From CAYMEV01 sp964431655 [NCBI: uncultured bacterium] (GTDB lineage Bacteria; CAYMEV01): a stretch of 28,639 nucleotides of DNA. Location of the stretch: assembly GCA_964431655.1 (NCBI GenBank), contig CAYSKJ010000022.1:1-28639 (forward strand), read 5' to 3'. The translations under genes were made by a program, and so were the position numbers. Every line of letters starts with the position of its first letter. Within the stretch, counting starts at the first letter, position 1. Shown here one piece after another: positions 7,991-16,110 of the stretch. Below the pieces are notes generated by a model, which was given only the letters and a program-made list of their open reading frames with translations, made no database searches and was not told the DNA's origin.

Positions 7991-10000
7991 ATGAAAAAGG
8001 TTCTGTATTTTCTTTTAATAGTTTCTTTTCTGTTTTCAAACAGCTGGGTATTTTCCCAGGGCACAGGGATAATAGAGGGGACTGTAACGTATAATAAGGC
8101 AGAACCCCTGCCGGGAGTTGTTGTAAAAGCAGAATCACCAGTACTGCCCCAGCCGAGATATTACACCACCGATGAAAGCGGAAAATACAGGCTTATTGAT
8201 CTCCCTCCGGGAAAGGATTATAAGCTGGAATTCAGGATGATGGGTTTCCAGACCGTTTTAAGAACAGAAATAGAGGTACAGGCAGGCAAGACACTGGAAA
8301 TAAATGTTCAGATGCAGGAAGTGGCCTTTGAAGAGCAGATTGTTATTTCAGACAGTTCCCCTGTTTTTGATCAATCCTTTAATGACAGCACTGTCTCAAG
8401 ACATAAGGCAGAGAGGAGTTATTATGCCCCGTCACCGTCATCCCTTAATGAAGAGACCATAGGCCTTTCCGTCGGTGGAGCCAAGGATATTGAAAACTTC
8501 AGGAAAAATATAGAGAATGGATATCTTCCCCTTCCGACAGACATTACATATGAGGGTATTTATTACGATTATTACTTTGACACAGGGCAGACAAAAGAAT
8601 GCAATAAGCTGTTTTGCCCATCATACAGCCTTGCAGTCTCCAGAGATCCTTTCTCAGCAAGAGAAGAATTCTATATGCAGATCGGACTTAATTCGGGTAT
8701 AAAGCAGTCCGATTTCAAAAGAAAGAAACTGAACCTGGTTGTTGTACTGGACATATCGGGCTCCATGTCATCCCCTTTCAACAGATACTATTACGACCAG
8801 TTCGGCGCCCGGGTCCCGGTAGAGGAAGAACCCCAGTTCTCAGGAATGGACAAGATGTCTGTGGCTAATAATACAGTGGCAGGGCTTCTTGGCCATTTAA
8901 AGAGTGATGATAATTTCGGGATGGTTACCTTTGAAAGCAGAGCGGAGATATTCATGCCTCTAACCAATGCAGGTGAGATAAATTTAGCTGAGCTTAAATC
9001 CAGGATATTGAATCAGAGATCAAGGGGAGGCACAAATATGTCAGCAGGGATGAACCTGGGCATATTTCTCTATGAGAGCTTTGTGGATGCTGACCCGAGA
9101 GAATATGAAAACAGGATAATATTCATAACCGATGCCCAGCCGAATACCGGAGACCTCTCAGAGCAGGGCATGCTCGGGATGGCAAAGCGGGCATCCAATA
9201 ACAGGATATATACTACTTTCATAGGCGTGGGGGTTGATTTTAACACCAGACTGATAGAGGGCATAACCAAAACAAAGGGTGCAAACTATTATTCAGTCCA
9301 TTCCGGCAGGGAATTTATGCAGAGAATGGTGGATGAGTTTGAATACATGGTAACTCCCCTTGTCTTTGATCTCGCCCTTACTTTTGAATCAAAAGGCTTT
9401 GAGATTGAAAAGGTATATGGTTCTCCCGAAGCAGACATTGCTACCGGAGAGCTGATGAGGATAAACACCCTGTTCCCCTCAAAAAGGGAGGGCGGGGAAA
9501 CAAAGGGGGGCATAGTAATCCTTAAGCTGAAAAAGCTCACAGAAAAGGGGAGGATTAAGCTCAAAACCTCCTATGAGAACCGGGAGGGAAAAATTGACGG
9601 TGATCAGCAGTACATAGAGTTCCCCAGCCACGAAAAGGACCACTTTGATAATAAAGGCATCAGGAAGGGAATACTGCTGGCAAGATATGTAAACCTGATG
9701 AGAAACTGGATTAATGATGAAAGGGTAAGCTGCCGGGACAGCAGTCCTGTTTCCCGGAGCATTGACATGGAATCAGGAATACTGCTTCCCCCGGAAATAG
9801 ACCCCCATGGCCTTAGCCAATGGGAAAGGCAGTCTGTTCCCCTGAGGGTTGACAAAGAATACAGCTACCTGATTGAAAGGTTCATTACCTACTTTGAATC
9901 CGAGACCAAAGCCTTAGGCGATGAAACTTTAAGCAGAGAAACCGCTGTAATGAAAATGCTGACGAATTATAATGCAGAAAACCTGAAGGCTGATGACTGA
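7991..10000 (+). CDS. Exported carboxypeptidase-regulatory-like and von Willebrand A domain protein (YfbK-like)
   Basis: A 669-residue protein with a signal peptide (residues 1 to about 23, ending VFSQ). Residues about 25-115 form a beta-sandwich CarboxypepD_reg/CNA-B-like domain (GIIEGTVT, LPGVVVKA, ESGKYRLIDLPPG). A region with ENGYLPLP precedes the VWA domain, as in YfbK-type proteins. The VWA domain has a complete MIDAS metal site: Asp254-x-Ser256-x-Ser258 (DISGSMS), Thr348 (GGTNMS) and Asp381 (ITDAQPNTG). The C-terminal 200 residues are a less recognisable YfbK-like tail. The likely role is metal-dependent protein binding in the periplasm or at the cell surface; the partner is unknown. 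Its stop codon overlaps the start of the TspO-like gene (TGATG), so the two are probably co-translated. Confidence 0.82.
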   Translation: MKKVLYFLLIVSFLFSNSWVFSQGTGIIEGTVTYNKAEPLPGVVVKAESPVLPQPRYYTTDESGKYRLIDLPPGKDYKLEFRMMGFQTVLRTEIEVQAGKTLEINVQMQEVAFEEQIVISDSSPVFDQSFNDSTVSRHKAERSYYAPSPSSLNEETIGLSVGGAKDIENFRKNIENGYLPLPTDITYEGIYYDYYFDTGQTKECNKLFCPSYSLAVSRDPFSAREEFYMQIGLNSGIKQSDFKRKKLNLVVVLDISGSMSSPFNRYYYDQFGARVPVEEEPQFSGMDKMSVANNTVAGLLGHLKSDDNFGMVTFESRAEIFMPLTNAGEINLAELKSRILNQRSRGGTNMSAGMNLGIFLYESFVDADPREYENRIIFITDAQPNTGDLSEQGMLGMAKRASNNRIYTTFIGVGVDFNTRLIEGITKTKGANYYSVHSGREFMQRMVDEFEYMVTPLVFDLALTFESKGFEIEKVYGSPEADIATGELMRINTLFPSKREGGETKGGIVILKLKKLTEKGRIKLKTSYENREGKIDGDQQYIEFPSHEKDHFDNKGIRKGILLARYVNLMRNWINDERVSCRDSSPVSRSIDMESGILLPPEIDPHGLSQWERQSVPLRVDKEYSYLIERFITYFESETKALGDETLSRETAVMKMLTNYNAENLKADD

Positions 10001-10827
10001 TGGCAGGGGCAACCAGAAATTTCCTGATATTTGCGTCAATAATAGCATTTATTTATATGATTGTAATGAATATCCTTGCCAATTCCCTGCCTGTCAACAA
10101 TCTTACAACAGGCGATATCTCAGATATGTACCCGAATCTCTTTGCTCCTGCGGGCTTTGCCTTCTCCATATGGGGCCTGATATACCTGCTTGTCCTGTTT
10201 TATGTCATATATCAGGCAGGTATCATCCGATTTAAGGATAAAAAGGTACCGGAAGCCTCCGCCATGAAAATAAGGGTATTTTTCATCATAAGCTCCCTGG
10301 CAAACGGGCTGTGGATATTATCCTGGCATCACCTGTTAATTCCCGTCTCCCTGGTTCTTATGGGAATAATCTTCTACAGCCTCATGAAAATATGCGGTGA
10401 ACTGGCCAGATTCCCGATGGGCACCGGAGAGGGATTTTTTATGAGGCTTCCCTTCAGCATCTACTTCGGATGGATATCAGTGGCATGCCTTGCAAATATA
10501 ATAGTACTTCTTGTAAGCACAGGATGGGATGCAAAAAGCAGTTCGGGAATTTTTGCAACAATAGCTTTTCTGGCTGCGGGGGTTGCACTGACCGGGTTCT
10601 TTACCCTGAGAAACAGGGACTTTTTTTACGGACTGGTACCTGTATGGGCTTATTGCTGGATTCTTTTCAGACATCTGTCTCCGGACCTGTTTGCAAGCCG
10701 GTATATATCAATTATTATAACAGCTGGAGTCTCATTAATTGTGCTTATCGGCTTTCTGGCATTTCATCTGATAAAGAGCAGAGATATAGGAGTAATGACT
10801 GAAGCAGAGGACTGTCATCAGCAATAG
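10000..10827 (+). CDS. TspO/MBR-related multi-span membrane protein (long form)
   Basis: A 275-residue, very hydrophobic protein with about eight predicted membrane segments, the first at residues 7-28 and the second at about 47-70. The motif NLFAPAGFAFSIWGLIYLLV is characteristic of the tryptophan-rich TspO-like proteins of the long type (about 270 residues, against about 160 for classical five-helix TspO). Classical TspO binds tetrapyrroles; whether the long form does is not shown here. The ATG at 10000 shares one base with the stop of the VWA gene, and a GAAGG lies about 10 bases upstream, so translation is coupled. The last 83 bases overlap the 3' end of the opposite-strand gene at 10745-11470. 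Family assignment is fairly sure; function is open. Confidence 0.75.
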   Translation: MAGATRNFLIFASIIAFIYMIVMNILANSLPVNNLTTGDISDMYPNLFAPAGFAFSIWGLIYLLVLFYVIYQAGIIRFKDKKVPEASAMKIRVFFIISSLANGLWILSWHHLLIPVSLVLMGIIFYSLMKICGELARFPMGTGEGFFMRLPFSIYFGWISVACLANIIVLLVSTGWDAKSSSGIFATIAFLAAGVALTGFFTLRNRDFFYGLVPVWAYCWILFRHLSPDLFASRYISIIITAGVSLIVLIGFLAFHLIKSRDIGVMTEAEDCHQQ

Positions 10828-11470
10828 CAGATGATTTATGGTCCCGGAAATTCAATTTAATGATTGCTGACGGCATCCTGCGGGTTTTAAGAAGCAGTTT
10901 TTCATCTGAAATAATTTTATCCAGCATCATGAATATTACGGTATAATCACTTTTCGCCAGGGTTTTTTCAAAGGACTTCCCCCCGTCATAAACTCCTGAT
11001 GAGCTTGCTTCGGGGGATACAGGTTCATACCTGATCATGTTTTGTGTAAATTCCCAGGTATTATTGCCCAGGTCATGAAAAAGTATCTTATAAGGCAATT
11101 CAATCCTTGTAATTTCATCGATCACAATATAGCTCCCTGTTCTGCTTTGAACCTTTGGATCATCGCTGTCCCACATGCCCCTGCGTATCTCCCCTGATAT
11201 TTGAATATAATCGCCTTTGAACGGGCTGATATTCAATCCCGGGAGACATTCAGATGTTTTGATGAAATATTCATCCCTGCCATTCCAGAAATAATATTCC
11301 TGTATTTCTGGGTGTTTTCTCAGGCCCTTATCCGTAAAAACCTTATGAATAATTATCCCCCTGAAGCATGAACGGGTTTTTGTGCTGTTATTACAGGGAT
11401 CCCCAAAAATTAATGAGGAAAAGAGCAATAAAGCCATAAGAATAAAAAAATTCCCTATCCTGTATTTCAT
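10745..11470 (-). CDS. Exported protein of unknown function
   Basis: A 241-residue protein with a clear signal peptide (hydrophobic residues about 8-22, likely cleavage near LIFG). I do not recognise the family. The mature part starts with two nearby cysteines (GDPCNNSTKTRSCFRG), a third Cys follows in TSECLPG, and residues about 40-125 are beta-rich with KGDYIQISGEIRRGMW, which looks OB-fold-like; this is inference only. A Ser/Gly-rich linker near residue 155 leads to a helical tail. The tail is encoded over the 3' end of the TspO-like gene on the other strand. No strong ribosome site precedes the start. Export and reading frame are convincing; function cannot be assigned. Confidence 0.6.
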   Translation of the reverse strand: MKYRIGNFFILMALLLFSSLIFGDPCNNSTKTRSCFRGIIIHKVFTDKGLRKHPEIQEYYFWNGRDEYFIKTSECLPGLNISPFKGDYIQISGEIRRGMWDSDDPKVQSRTGSYIVIDEITRIELPYKILFHDLGNNTWEFTQNMIRYEPVSPEASSSGVYDGGKSFEKTLAKSDYTVIFMMLDKIISDEKLLLKTRRMPSAIIKLNFRDHKSSAIADDSPLLQSLLLYLCSLSDEMPESR

Positions 11471-11503
11471 ATTGAATATATAGAAGATATACTATTTTTC
11501 CTG

Positions 11504-11534
11504 ATGACAAAACAAAAAAACTGGTGCTTATAAT
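11504..11534 (+). promoter_or_regulatory. Weak promoter candidate for the SplB-type radical SAM gene
   Basis: TATAAT (11529-11534) is perfect, and ATGACA (11504-11509) lies 19 bases upstream. The spacing is longer than ideal. The region is the 119-base divergent gap between the exported protein gene and the radical SAM gene. Confidence 0.3.
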
Positions 11535-11589
11535 TAATAAGGATTGAATTTCTGTCCATCTTTAACTAACATAATGCCAGGGTGTTTAA

Positions 11590-12780
11590 TTGAGCATTTC
11601 GATAATTGAAGCAAAATCAGCCATAAACAGGCAGAGACTGCCCGATACATTTCTTGTATCCCTCTACCGTTGCCTTGCGCCCTACCGGGGCTGCGGCCAC
11701 GGATGCATTTACTGCGACGGCCGTGCAGAAAAATACTATGTGGAAGGGGATTTTGAAAAGGATATTGCGGTAAGGAGCAATCTCCCTCAGCTTCTGGAAC
11801 GGCAGTCAGAACAGGGCTTTACATCACGGGAGTATGGCGCTTTATGCATAGGTTCGGGAGTCACTGATATATACCAGCCACTGGAGGCCATAGGGCGAAT
11901 TACACGCAGAATGCTGGAGATACTGGCAAAAACAGGCCTGCCTCTGGTCATACTTACAAAAAGTTCCCTTATCCTGAGGGATTTCGACCTGCTGAAGCTT
12001 TTTCCCCGGGTACTTATAATATTGACAATAACCACCCTTGATCAGGAAACAGCCGGCATGCTGGAACCCGGTGCAAGCCCTGCAAATGAGCGGCTTGAAA
12101 TAATAAGCAGGGCAAAACAGGAGGGATTTTTGACGGGTGTAATGGCCATGCCCCTGTGTCCCCGGTTAACTGACCAGCCTGAACAGGTAAAAAGCCTTTT
12201 TTATGCCCTGAAAAATGCAGGCGCTGATTTTATCTTCCCCGGAGGGCTTACTTTACGCCCTGGAAGACAGAAAGCGCTTTTTATGGAACTATTAAGAAAA
12301 TACGGCAAAAAAGGGCTTATAGAACTATATGAAGATGTTTACAGACAGGACAAGCAGTCAGGCATGCCCCTTAAAAGCTATACGGAACCTTTAATCAGGC
12401 AATACAGCAATATGCTGAATGAAATGCAGATGCCTTCCATGATCCCCCACGCTGTTTATTCAAGGATACTGAGCCTCCCGGACAGCCTGCATGTCCTGCT
12501 TTCCCACATGCAGACACTGTATTTTGCACGGCAGATCGATATTAACCCCCTAAAATCTTCAGCGTTCAATTATGCATCATGGCTGAAGGCAAACCGAACA
12601 TCCCTGAGGCGCAGGAGAAAAAGGACCCAAAAACCGTTTGATATCACAGAAAAATTATCAGAGATGCTGAAAGACTGTGATATCAAAAAAATTACAGGAA
12701 ACCGGAAACTGGCAGATTTCATGGGAGAGATAATCCATAATAACAGCATTTTTGACTATACCGGCCTGAAATTAAGATAA
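11590..12780 (+). CDS. SplB/COG1533-type radical SAM protein
   Basis: A 396-residue protein, predicted cytosolic. The radical SAM cluster motif is Cys35-x3-Cys39-x2-Cys42 (RGCGHGCIYCDGRAEKY). This sequence around the cysteines, with the preceding YRCLAPYRG, is typical of the COG1533 group that includes spore photoproduct lyase-like and Rv2578c-like proteins. The enzyme should bind a 4Fe-4S cluster and SAM and generate the 5'-deoxyadenosyl radical. A DNA-repair role cannot be claimed, because most COG1533 members are uncharacterised. A basic, Arg-rich patch (LRRRRKRTQK) near residue 340 could contact nucleic acid. The start is a TTG with AGGGTG 6 bases upstream. The gene ends 2 bases from the end of the convergent nucleotidyltransferase gene. 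Confidence 0.8.
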   Translation: MSISIIEAKSAINRQRLPDTFLVSLYRCLAPYRGCGHGCIYCDGRAEKYYVEGDFEKDIAVRSNLPQLLERQSEQGFTSREYGALCIGSGVTDIYQPLEAIGRITRRMLEILAKTGLPLVILTKSSLILRDFDLLKLFPRVLIILTITTLDQETAGMLEPGASPANERLEIISRAKQEGFLTGVMAMPLCPRLTDQPEQVKSLFYALKNAGADFIFPGGLTLRPGRQKALFMELLRKYGKKGLIELYEDVYRQDKQSGMPLKSYTEPLIRQYSNMLNEMQMPSMIPHAVYSRILSLPDSLHVLLSHMQTLYFARQIDINPLKSSAFNYASWLKANRTSLRRRRKRTQKPFDITEKLSEMLKDCDIKKITGNRKLADFMGEIIHNNSIFDYTGLKLR

Positions 12781-12782
12781 GC

Positions 12783-13544
12783 CTATGCCCACTCATTCTC
12801 AAGCGCTGTTTTCAGGGCATTGAATCTGCCCTGAACGCCTGCAAGTTTTTTTATAATATCCTCCAGGGAGGATATCTTCAGGGCATTTACAATAAACTCA
12901 TACTCTTTTTCGGGATAATCCCTGCATGCATACCTCAGGCCGAAATCAGCCTTCTCAGGCCTGTATTTCAGATTCATCAGCACTGAAAGGCCTCTGACAA
13001 CCTGGAAATAATTTACAAATGCCTCGGCATAGATACCCCTTCTAATAGCCTTTTTCAGTTCAGTCAGGATAAGAAAGTCAGTTCCTGCTACAGTTTCATA
13101 GAGTTTTTTGCCCCTTTTTTTAACCGCTTCCCTGGAAGAGGGTTCAAAAACAGGCAGTTCATCCCTGGAAAACCATATTACCGGGATCCCATGCCTGTCA
13201 GTATCTGTAAATTTATCCGGGCTGGATTTTTTTATAAAGCAAATGTCCAGGTAGAAAAGCTCCGGAGTATCTTTTATCCGGTAGAAACACTGGGTAAACC
13301 CGTGCCAGGCAGGTTCAGGCACCCGGTGCCTCTTATCTATGCCGTAATTGGCCTCCAGATAACGGTCAAGTTCTGCCAGAAGGGGCTCTTCACGGCCGTC
13401 ATCGCAGATAACAGCAATATCCATATCGGAATTCTCATCCAGCCACCCGGTGGCTGCCGAGCCCGATTCCCATACAGCAGTAATACTGTCCTGCATGAAA
13501 AAAAATGCCTTCAGGTCATCTGCCAGTTTTTTTCTTGATATCAT
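12783..13544 (-). CDS. Nucleotidyltransferase (polymerase beta superfamily) with C-terminal helical domain
   Basis: A 253-residue protein. The N-terminal domain has the superfamily signature GS-x10-DxD: Gly28-Ser29 in WESGSAATGW, then Asp40 and Asp42 in NSDMDIAV. A third acidic residue, Asp100, lies on a predicted strand (FYLDICFI), so the catalytic triad is complete. Residues about 140-253 are helical, resembling the accessory domain of aminoglycoside or lincosamide nucleotidyltransferases. It should transfer a nucleotide from an NTP to a small molecule or protein; the acceptor cannot be told. No separate HEPN partner is next door, which argues against a standard two-gene MNT-HEPN toxin pair. 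GGGAG lies just upstream of the ATG. Confidence 0.78.
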   Translation of the reverse strand: MISRKKLADDLKAFFFMQDSITAVWESGSAATGWLDENSDMDIAVICDDGREEPLLAELDRYLEANYGIDKRHRVPEPAWHGFTQCFYRIKDTPELFYLDICFIKKSSPDKFTDTDRHGIPVIWFSRDELPVFEPSSREAVKKRGKKLYETVAGTDFLILTELKKAIRRGIYAEAFVNYFQVVRGLSVLMNLKYRPEKADFGLRYACRDYPEKEYEFIVNALKISSLEDIIKKLAGVQGRFNALKTALENEWA

Positions 13545-13624
13545 AGCCTTCTCCCTTAAGCAGGTATTTCATTTTTATATACGAAAATGCAATATATATT
13601 CTTTAAATAAAAGGCCCTCTATAT

Positions 13625-14842
13625 TTGCATGAAAAGATTTATCTGGATAAAACAGCCTTTTTGTGGTTAAATGGCACATACAAAACTGATGGATTGTATG
13701 GATTTATTATGCAGCCAGAAATAAACCGGTTTTTCCTGTGCTATTTTGAAGCAACACGGCATTGCAACCTTTCATGCCCGTACTGCATGACTGAAGCAAA
13801 AGGAACACCGCAACCAGGAGAGCTTTCCACCGCTGAAATAAAAGAACTTATAATAGACGAGGTGGCAAAATACTGCTCGCACCCTGCCATGGCTTTTTCC
13901 GGAGGTGAATTCCTTCTCCGGCCTGATGCGCTTGACCTGCTTTCCTATACATCCAGAAAGGGCATGTACTCATTTATAAACACAAATGCCACCCTCCTTA
14001 ACAAAAAAACCCTCAAAAATATTAAAAGTGCCGCTGATAACAGGGTTATCTTTGTCTTTTCCCTTAATTCAATAGAAAAGAAAATACACAAATGGTCCCG
14101 CAATGACGGCCTCAGTACCGTTATAAAGGCAGCTAAACTATGCATGAAGCAGAAAATAAACTTTTTCTTCATTGTAACCATAAGCAAAAACAATCTTCAT
14201 ACCCTGAAAAAAACGGTAGATATCCTGAAAAGCCAGGGTGTTCCTGTTTTACGGTCCCCTTTCGTTCCCCGGGGGCTGGGCAGGAGCTTCCCTGAACTTA
14301 TGCTGGAAAGGGATGATTTTGAAAGTATCATCCACCCGGTTCTGCGAAATTATGCCTACAGCTATGTAAGCTATACACCCTTCTTTGCATCCCCTGAATT
14401 CATTGACCGGATGCAGGAGAAGATGAATGTTGCTATTGGACAGCTCGGCTGCCAGGCCGCAAAGGGTTTTGTCGGCATCAATGCTGAGGGCGATGTCGCT
14501 CCCTGTGTTCAGATGCTGGACAGCGATGTAAAATGCGGCAATGTTCGAAATAAGCCCCTTCTGGAGATACTCCAGCACAGTGAAATCCTTAACTCGCTCA
14601 GGACAAGGGACAATCTGAAAGGCAAGTGCGGAAGATGCAGGTATAAACAAACCTGCGGAGGATGCAGGGCAATGGCTTATTACACGACAGGGGACTACCT
14701 GGAGGCCGATCCCGACTGCTTCTTTGAGCCCGAAGATGAAAACACCGCATCAGAGCTGGAGGAGATGCAGAATGGAAATACAGCAATATTCCTTGATTTT
14801 ATCACATCCCATGAACCATGGAGTCTTCTATTTAAAAAATGA
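13625..14842 (+). CDS. Radical SAM/SPASM protein
   Basis: Up to 405 residues. The radical SAM motif is Cys47-x3-Cys51-x2-Cys54 (RHCNLSCPYC). The C-terminal SPASM region carries Cys in LGCQAAKG and VAPCVQM, then CGRCRYKQTCGGCRA and a last Cys in ADPDC, enough to bind auxiliary 4Fe-4S clusters. The ending GGCRAMAYYTTGDYLEADPDC strongly resembles NirJ/AhbC/AhbD haem-pathway enzymes and peptide maturases; the sequence does not decide between them. No haem-pathway gene and no obvious precursor peptide is adjacent. The start is uncertain: an ATG at 13709 (residue 29) would place the cluster at the more usual distance from the N-terminus. The next gene overlaps it by 4 bases (ATGA), so the two are translationally coupled. 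Confidence 0.82.
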   Translation: MHEKIYLDKTAFLWLNGTYKTDGLYGFIMQPEINRFFLCYFEATRHCNLSCPYCMTEAKGTPQPGELSTAEIKELIIDEVAKYCSHPAMAFSGGEFLLRPDALDLLSYTSRKGMYSFINTNATLLNKKTLKNIKSAADNRVIFVFSLNSIEKKIHKWSRNDGLSTVIKAAKLCMKQKINFFFIVTISKNNLHTLKKTVDILKSQGVPVLRSPFVPRGLGRSFPELMLERDDFESIIHPVLRNYAYSYVSYTPFFASPEFIDRMQEKMNVAIGQLGCQAAKGFVGINAEGDVAPCVQMLDSDVKCGNVRNKPLLEILQHSEILNSLRTRDNLKGKCGRCRYKQTCGGCRAMAYYTTGDYLEADPDCFFEPEDENTASELEEMQNGNTAIFLDFITSHEPWSLLFKK

Positions 14843-16110
14843 AGATACTTCTGTTAAAACCCCCCTGGTTTCTTAAAAAAGGAGTTTACAGCATTCTCAA
14901 CCGTATAAAATTTACCCCCCTGAACCTCGGCATTATCGCCTCTTTGTCGCCTGGGCATGATATTACGGTCATTGACGGTGACTGGGATGAAATCCCCTAC
15001 GGACAATATTTTGACCTTGTAGGCATTACTGTGGCGACTTTCACATCCCAGACAGCCTATGAGATTGCAGACCGGTTCAGAAAGACCGGTTCAAAGATCA
15101 TATTCGGAGGACCCCATGCAAGTCTTCTTCCCGGTGAATGTCTCGAATATGCAGATTCAGTGGTGGTAGGGGAAGCCGAGAATGTATGGCAGGAGGTCCT
15201 GCAGGATGCTATGGATAACAGCCTTAAAAGAATCTACCGGGGTACCGTAGCTGACATGTATAATGTACCCTGCCCCCGCAGGGATCTCCTCAGGGAACAA
15301 TCCTGGTTTGCATGCGTACAGGCTACCCGCGGATGCCCCAATACATGCGCTTACTGCTACCTTCCCCAGGTACCCTGGTCTGCATATCGCAAGCGTGACA
15401 TTGACAGTGTATACAATGAGATAAAAAATCTGAGGCAGAGCATAATATTCTTTGTTGACGACAATCTGTTCGCAGATGAGGATTATGCCATAAAGCTGTT
15501 TGAACGCCTGGCGCCTCTCAAGAAAAAATGGAGCATACAGGCACCGACCAATATAGCCAGAAACAGCAGGCTTCTTGACATAATGGCAGAATCCGGCTGT
15601 TTTTATGTGCAGATGGGCTTCCAGACCGTCAATCCCGGTTCCCTTGAATGGGCGTCCATAAAACAGAATAAGGTGGAAGAATACAGGGAAATCGTAGGGA
15701 AACTCCATGCAAGAAATATATCTGTAACCGGCTTTTTCATCTTCGGTTTTGATACTGACAGCCCTGCTCTATTTGAGCATACCCTGAAAGCCATAACAAA
15801 AATGCGTGTAGATTATGCCCATATATATATATTAACCCTCTACCCGGGTACCCCTATCTATGACCGTTTCAGCAGAGAGGGAAGGCTTTTGAAGGACAAA
15901 GACAGGTCCCATTACGGATGGGCTAATGCCATGTTCATGCCAAAGCAGATGAGCCCGGAAGAACTGGAAAAGGGTGTGTGCAGATTAAATCGCAGGCTTT
16001 ACCGGCATTTTGCCAGAAGGCTCCCGCGCCTTTTGTTAAGGCACTGTCCTGTACTGCTTAAGAACCCCCGCATGATGCTGAGCCTGGTAAACGGAATGCT
16101 GAGTCACTGA
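14839..16110 (+). CDS. B12-binding-type radical SAM protein
   Basis: A 423-residue protein. Residues 1 to about 130 resemble the cobalamin-binding Rossmann domain of class B radical SAM enzymes (KILLLKPPW, GIIASLSPGHDITVIDGD, GGPHASLLPGE, VVGEAENVW). No DxHxxG motif is visible, which is common in this class. The radical SAM cluster is Cys166-x3-Cys170-x2-Cys173 (RGCPNTCAYCYL). The middle has typical FVDDN, GFQTV and TGFFIFGFDTD motifs. Enzymes of this type often methylate unreactive carbons or cyclise substrates; the substrate here is unknown. Its ATG lies inside the stop of the SPASM gene (ATGA overlap) with no ribosome site of its own, so it depends on coupling. The tail is basic and amphipathic, with RRLYRHFARRLPRLLLR, possibly membrane-associating. 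Confidence 0.82.
   Translation: MKILLLKPPWFLKKGVYSILNRIKFTPLNLGIIASLSPGHDITVIDGDWDEIPYGQYFDLVGITVATFTSQTAYEIADRFRKTGSKIIFGGPHASLLPGECLEYADSVVVGEAENVWQEVLQDAMDNSLKRIYRGTVADMYNVPCPRRDLLREQSWFACVQATRGCPNTCAYCYLPQVPWSAYRKRDIDSVYNEIKNLRQSIIFFVDDNLFADEDYAIKLFERLAPLKKKWSIQAPTNIARNSRLLDIMAESGCFYVQMGFQTVNPGSLEWASIKQNKVEEYREIVGKLHARNISVTGFFIFGFDTDSPALFEHTLKAITKMRVDYAHIYILTLYPGTPIYDRFSREGRLLKDKDRSHYGWANAMFMPKQMSPEELEKGVCRLNRRLYRHFARRLPRLLLRHCPVLLKNPRMMLSLVNGMLSH

Noticed and set aside
12783-13544. MNT-HEPN toxin-antitoxin pair
   Set aside because: No separate HEPN gene is adjacent and the chain is a single larger protein; the neighbours are radical SAM genes.
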